Virus record (IMG/VR): IMGVR_UViG_3300028925_001759 | Coordinates: 1-24,460 of that record | DNA length: 24,460 bases | Direction: 5' to 3' (one strand) | DNA from: a virus | Shown: positions 20,374-24,460 of the stretch, one piece after another | How the letters are laid out: each line of letters begins with the position of its first letter | Position numbering within the stretch: position 1 is the stretch's first letter | Notes under the pieces: generated by a model | Database searches by the model: none | The model's input: only the letters and a program-made list of their open reading frames with translations | What the model was told of the DNA's origin: nothing | Translations under genes and position numbers: made by a program

Positions 20374-21582
20374 TTAGTTACTTCCAATACGAACTGCTTC
20401 TTGCTCACGGATAGTTTTATATCCATAAAGCACATCTAAACGACAAGGAAATTTATCGTCTGCAATTGTGTACTGACGAACAACTCTCATAGAGATGCCA
20501 TCCATCACTTCACGGGCTGAGAAATCCACGCCTTTAGGCATGATTAGATCAGCCGTTGCAAATGCAAAAGCATTTTTACCATATCCCAATGATATGCCGT
20601 AATCAGCAGCGTTCCCAACTGCCGTTGATCGATCAGACTCAAGGCATGATACTGCTGCATTATTAGCAGGGACATTCGTTACATTTGCCTTGGCTCCTGT
20701 TGCAGTCAAGGACGGTGTGATGGTGATAGTAGTCGCTGAAGTTCCAGTTGTAGCTGCAACTGCAAACTGCTTGAGGATACCAGTGCTGGCCTTAGTCTCT
20801 GGGTGGACGCTATAAACTCCAGCGAAAACTATAATATCCCCTTTAACTAATGTTCCTGCGCCTGTATCAACTGTAATAGACGCGCCAGACTCACTCCCAC
20901 CATTGACAAGGTAGTCACCAGTGCCATCATCAGTCCCAGTGGTATGGATAGGCATCAGAGTGTTCTGAAAAACGTCCGTATAGCCAAGGAAGTTATTAGC
21001 AACCATACCTTTACGGTAGTTATCAGACAACTTAGCAGGATCATTGAACAACCCCTTGAGTGCATCAACCAAATCAACATTTGCTTGAGTGTTCAGGAGC
21101 AAAGTTCGATCATCACTCGCTAGAGCATCTGTAAGTTCTTTGCTAGAGTTGAGAACGTCCGTAATGGAGCAAGCTGCTCCAATGTCAGAAACTTCCTTTG
21201 AGACATCTCTATACATTGAAAGAGCATCGCTCTCAATAGCTGCACCCAACACTGACATAGCTGGTTTTAGGATACGGTCAGAGAAATCATCTAAGTCCGT
21301 TGTTAGATCAGAAGATAAAAAGCTAAGATCAACACCTTTCTGAGTTGCAACTTGTAGCGTTTCAGTGGCTTCAGTTGTGTCCTGAGTCGATAAAGCTGCC
21401 CCAGTACGAACTACATACTCATTAGGTAATCTGATTGATAGACTATCGCCAATCTTTGCACCACTCTTTGCAAAGCGGTCATCGTATTGTCGATTAATTG
21501 AGCCAATGAATGATAATTTCTGATGTAAAATCCGCAAGGCTTCACGGGTTACTGCGGTTGGTGTGATCAGTGCATTTGCCAT
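20374..21582 (-). CDS. major capsid protein, P22 coat-like
   Basis: The 402 residues start with ALITPTAVTREALRILHQKL, the N-terminal arm/helix typical of P22 coat (gp5) family proteins, which have the HK97 fold with an inserted I-domain. Further family features: KIGDSLSIRLPNEYVVRTGA (about 43-62), DLTTDLDDFSDRILKPAM, NYRKGMVANNFLGYTDVFQN and a Gly/Thr-rich insertion at about 214-290 in the position of the I-domain, then FSAREVMDGISMRVVRQYTI and DVLYGYKTIREQEAVRI. P22 coat is 430 residues. It follows the scaffold gene and precedes the adaptor. A strong AAGGA precedes the ATG in a 37-base AT-rich gap. Confidence 0.92.
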   Translation of the reverse strand: MANALITPTAVTREALRILHQKLSFIGSINRQYDDRFAKSGAKIGDSLSIRLPNEYVVRTGAALSTQDTTEATETLQVATQKGVDLSFLSSDLTTDLDDFSDRILKPAMSVLGAAIESDALSMYRDVSKEVSDIGAACSITDVLNSSKELTDALASDDRTLLLNTQANVDLVDALKGLFNDPAKLSDNYRKGMVANNFLGYTDVFQNTLMPIHTTGTDDGTGDYLVNGGSESGASITVDTGAGTLVKGDIIVFAGVYSVHPETKASTGILKQFAVAATTGTSATTITITPSLTATGAKANVTNVPANNAAVSCLESDRSTAVGNAADYGISLGYGKNAFAFATADLIMPKGVDFSAREVMDGISMRVVRQYTIADDKFPCRLDVLYGYKTIREQEAVRIGSN

Positions 21583-21619
21583 TATATATTTTCCTTAAAT
21601 AATTATTATTAAACGGGTT

Positions 21620-22558
21620 CTACCCCGTTCTTTTTCTTAGTTGAGCGTTACGTTTTGCAAGCCAAGACTTTGCCGAATCTTTATCTGTGGGGGTGTTTGA
21701 TTTATGTCTGCCACCTTTACCCTTAACAGGTTTTGATTCTGTTGCAGTTGCTGGACTTATTTTGCTACCCTTTTTGACGTTTGCTTTCATCTTGTCAAAC
21801 ATCATCGCCTTGTATGCTAGTTCAGTCACTACTGGATCAGACCGCCACCCCGCTTCTGTTGCTTTTTTATCAGCCCCAAAAGTTTTGCAGAAGTAGTCGA
21901 TAACATCACCCACTTTTTCGGTAAATTGCGGAATTCTGGCATTCAGGGTTTTCTCTCCCTCTGCTTCTCTTGCCTGTTTATCCGCTTGCTTAGTTTGGGC
22001 CATCTCGCCCTCCTTCGCACTTACCTGCTGGACTGTTGCGTTAAACTCCTTTGTCTTTTGCGAGATTGCATCTGAAACTTGTCTGGCTTGATCAGGGTTC
22101 GATTGCCAAAGCTGATTCAGGTCAATTCCGTTCAATTGGGCGAGTTCTTGGCGAATAGTTAAACCTTGTGAATACATGTCAAGGGTATCACCTTGCAGAG
22201 ATAAAAGTTTCTCAGCCGATTGTTCTCTAGCCTCGATCTGCTTTCTCTGACTTGCTAATTCTTGCGTTTTCTTCGTGTAATCGGATTGTAACCCTTTGCC
22301 AAAAGACTCGAATTGTTCCGATTCCTCATCTGATAACGCCTCCTTGTTTACTTTAAATTTCTTGCCACCAAAGTCGTATTCTCTAACTTCAGGAGCGTCT
22401 TCATCTGAATCGTCATCATCATCAGAATAGCCATCTTCGCTTTCATCAAGGTCTTCTTGCGAATCCTCAACGTCTTCGTCAACGGTTTCTGTGTGTGATT
22501 CGTCAGTATTTTCTTCTGTTTCTGTCTCAATTCCGTCTGCGGCTGTTGAGTCGTTCAT
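21620..22558 (-). CDS. capsid scaffolding protein
   Basis: The 312 residues begin with a very acidic, low-complexity region (Asp/Glu/Ser, residues 8-59, e.g. EDGYSDDDDDSDEDAPEVRE). Then come EYDFGGKKFKVNKEALSDEE, long helical coiled-coil stretches rich in Gln, Lys and Glu (about 90-200) and a basic C-terminus (KKGSKISPATATES, KGKGGRHK, LAKRNAQLRKRTG). P22-type scaffolds are such elongated helical proteins, with a basic C-terminal helix-turn-helix that binds coat. Position between portal and coat is the standard one. AAGGA precedes the ATG. No protease domain is visible. Confidence 0.85.
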   Translation of the reverse strand: MNDSTAADGIETETEENTDESHTETVDEDVEDSQEDLDESEDGYSDDDDDSDEDAPEVREYDFGGKKFKVNKEALSDEESEQFESFGKGLQSDYTKKTQELASQRKQIEAREQSAEKLLSLQGDTLDMYSQGLTIRQELAQLNGIDLNQLWQSNPDQARQVSDAISQKTKEFNATVQQVSAKEGEMAQTKQADKQAREAEGEKTLNARIPQFTEKVGDVIDYFCKTFGADKKATEAGWRSDPVVTELAYKAMMFDKMKANVKKGSKISPATATESKPVKGKGGRHKSNTPTDKDSAKSWLAKRNAQLRKRTG

Positions 22559-22569
22559 AATTTGATTCC

Positions 22570-24460
22570 TTACTGTTGGGGGATTCCCTGCGGTGGCAAT
22601 GGCTGTCCCTGTGGTTGTATTGGTTGACCCGTATTTGGATCAATTTGTGGAGCTTGCGGTTGTTGAGGGGGTTGCTGTGGTTGTTGAGGTTGTGGCTGTG
22701 TAGCCATCCTCATCCTTTCAGCAACTTTCTCAGCACCTTCAAAGTCCATGTGTTCTAATAAAATATCACCGATAAATTCTGCCGATCCCGGTACTTGTCT
22801 CATTATCTCTATCAATGTTTCTCTAGTCTCTTCACGTTGGGATTCGTATGTTGGCCCTGCTTTCACTGTCACATCATATCGCCCTGTGTTTAGATCATAT
22901 AATTTTTCTTCTATTTCATTTTCTTCGTTAACTTGGTTTAGATCTTGTTGGTTTGCAGCATTAGAGTTTACTAGCTGAACCACTTTTTCTTTCTGGTCTG
23001 ATCCTATAATCCTTAACGTATCTCTTGCCGTATAAACGCTAGGTATAATCTCGACCAAACACTTGCCAGCGTATTGAATCGCCCTAGACAAGTTATCCAC
23101 AAAATGAAAGTTAGATACATCAGACTCTTTCTGGCGAGCAAGGATAGCCTTTCCACTGGTTTCATTTGATCTAGCTCCAAGAGAAGTATCATAAATCCCA
23201 ATAATAGCTTTCATGTCATCCGCTGCCATCATGGATTCGTTAATCGCTCCCGATGGGACACCAGCAAAAGGTTGTCTTGTCGGGGCCGCACCTGCTGACG
23301 GGTCATATTCCAAAGTGGCGTGGCTTCTGGTATTAGCAGATTCCCATTTCTCTGCGTCATCAGGATGAATAAATCCTCTAGGCCCAATGAATGGAGCTTT
23401 CGGAGCGAGTGCCACCAATTCAGTAGAAGCTGAACGCCAAAAGTTGAGCATCATCTGTGAGTCTTTTGCATCATGGATCATTGACCTAAAATGTCTACGT
23501 CCATCGTAAATTATTTCTTCTCCCCAAACAGGACAGATCGGGATTGATTCGCCCGGCCACTCATCTTCCTCCAGAACATCCTTGCCACTTAAAACCCTTC
23601 TCATTACTTTATGCGTTTGGACAAGTCTTTCTCTTTTGATGTTTACACCTTCCACCAACATCAGCATCCTACCGTCATCGGTTAAAGATGATTCTCGTAT
23701 AACCATCCCGTTATCTAACTCAAGCAATTTCCTAGTTACAGGTTCTCGCAGAAAATACTCTGCAACCTGAATATGTTCCTCATGAATTGAGAAATGGTTT
23801 ACCGTTCCTCGTTCATCTCCTTGGAAGCTACTTGCTTCTCGATCAGGCCATTGACTCTCAAATTCGTCCTTAGTAAAGAAGTCACTTACGAAACCATAGT
23901 TCCAATCAGAAGCATCAAACTCAGTAGAGTTAACATCCCAATGGACTAATAATGGATTTGGTATTCTGTGGATTCTAGCCTCTAGGTCAAAAGACTCAGG
24001 ACTTGCGTAATGAATGCCAATACGGAAAAAACCAAAGCCACCTGACACCGCATGATCCAAGGCAGTATCAAAAGCGATATCAGCGTTTGAGTTTCTTTGA
24101 ACAGCTCTAACCAATCCATTAATAACTTCTGCCGTAGCTTTATCTGCCCCATTGTCCACAGGTGAAACAATGATTCCCGGTTTATTCTGACGGGCATCGT
24201 TTACAACTTGGCGAACAAATGGAGGAATTTTATTGATGGTCAAGCAGGGTCGAGATTCAAGCTCTCGTTGACGTTTTACATCTCTAGGCCATTGATCACC
24301 TAAACGTCCAAAACTTATATCCTCTTCATATCGGTTGCGATTAAAGTCAGAGCCATCTTGTGACTCTTCAAACCTTTCAGTCGCACCTTTTATGATGTCG
24401 GCTTCTTTGTTAGAATCACCCTTTTTAGGTCTTTCGCTTTTCTCTGTTTTCTTTTCTTCG
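22570..24460 (-). CDS. P22-like portal protein, N-terminus cut by the window edge
   Basis: The frame is open to the right edge: upstream of Met at 24243 it continues through EEDISFGRLGDQWPRDVKRQ without a stop, so the true start lies outside. About 630 residues are visible. Matches to the P22-type portal family include TINKIPPFVRQVVNDARQ, a helical FFRIGIHYASPESFD region, the GVNIKRERLVQTHKVMRRVL section, PICPVWGEEIIYDGRRHFRS, NFWRSASTELVALAPKAPFI, DTSLGARSNETSGKAI and the barrel-type region near RTRDTL-like ARDTLRIIG. The C-terminus is a Gln/Pro-rich tail (QPQQPQQPPQQPQAPQ). The portal forms the dodecameric DNA entry pore of the head. A terminase gene would be expected to the right, outside the window. 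Confidence 0.92.
   Translation of the reverse strand, partial: EEKKTEKSERPKKGDSNKEADIIKGATERFEESQDGSDFNRNRYEEDISFGRLGDQWPRDVKRQRELESRPCLTINKIPPFVRQVVNDARQNKPGIIVSPVDNGADKATAEVINGLVRAVQRNSNADIAFDTALDHAVSGGFGFFRIGIHYASPESFDLEARIHRIPNPLLVHWDVNSTEFDASDWNYGFVSDFFTKDEFESQWPDREASSFQGDERGTVNHFSIHEEHIQVAEYFLREPVTRKLLELDNGMVIRESSLTDDGRMLMLVEGVNIKRERLVQTHKVMRRVLSGKDVLEEDEWPGESIPICPVWGEEIIYDGRRHFRSMIHDAKDSQMMLNFWRSASTELVALAPKAPFIGPRGFIHPDDAEKWESANTRSHATLEYDPSAGAAPTRQPFAGVPSGAINESMMAADDMKAIIGIYDTSLGARSNETSGKAILARQKESDVSNFHFVDNLSRAIQYAGKCLVEIIPSVYTARDTLRIIGSDQKEKVVQLVNSNAANQQDLNQVNEENEIEEKLYDLNTGRYDVTVKAGPTYESQREETRETLIEIMRQVPGSAEFIGDILLEHMDFEGAEKVAERMRMATQPQPQQPQQPPQQPQAPQIDPNTGQPIQPQGQPLPPQGIPQQ

Overview
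The window is a continuous stretch of a tailed double-stranded DNA bacteriophage genome, AT-rich with many Lys/Asn/Ile codons. All 35 genes I call lie on the minus strand, so transcription runs from high to low coordinates. Genes are packed tightly: at least a dozen junctions are 4-nt ATGA or TTGA stop/start overlaps. Both ends are cut. The portal gene runs off the right edge and a DNA cytosine methyltransferase gene runs off the left edge. The head is of the P22 type (P22-like portal, scaffold, P22-like coat, gp4-like and gp10-like tail genes), so the virion is probably a podovirus. A lipobox protein and strong Shine-Dalgarno sites fit a Gram-negative host. Several genes (propeller fibre genes, an Fe(II)/2-oxoglutarate oxygenase, a tiny Lys-rich peptide) recall uncultured marine phages. 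That habitat and the host are inference.

Layout in transcription order. 24460-17279: virion head and connector, with portal, scaffold, coat, gp4-like adaptor, gp10-like tail hub, a small beta-rich protein and a GNAT-like protein. 17278-12316: three large genes resembling podoviral ejection or internal virion proteins; the first ends in a short peptidase-S74-like chaperone segment. 12311-6217: host-recognition region, with a fibre-like protein, a beta-rich accessory protein, then a duplicated two-gene cassette (six-repeat propeller-like fibre plus long helical partner, twice), a 2OG-Fe(II) oxygenase overlapping the second partner by 1 nt, a small acidic protein and a 20-residue membrane peptide. 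6216-5255: small genes (zinc-binding, membrane, coiled-coil, lipoprotein, tiny basic peptide), possibly part of the lysis module; no endolysin is visible.

5254-5106 is the largest non-coding gap (149 bases; no gap exceeds 300). It holds a weak terminator, a cluster of palindromes and a candidate promoter. From there an early operon runs left: small proteins, an ERF-family annealing protein, a coiled-coil protein, a small protein with an SSB-like acidic tip, a replication initiator-like protein, a possible helicase loader, a winged-helix protein, a VRR-NUC nuclease and the methyltransferase. Together these could support recombination-linked replication and DNA modification. No integrase, repressor, terminase, polymerase, endolysin, tRNA or CRISPR array is visible.

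The most noteworthy observations are: (1) the duplicated propeller-fibre/partner cassette next to a 2OG oxygenase; (2) a dnaX-like slippery run inside the replication initiator gene that would give a truncated product; (3) the SSB-like C-terminal tip beside ERF; (4) two microproteins, at 6217-6279 and 5255-5329; (5) an early leader whose inverted repeats could hide a ribosome binding site.
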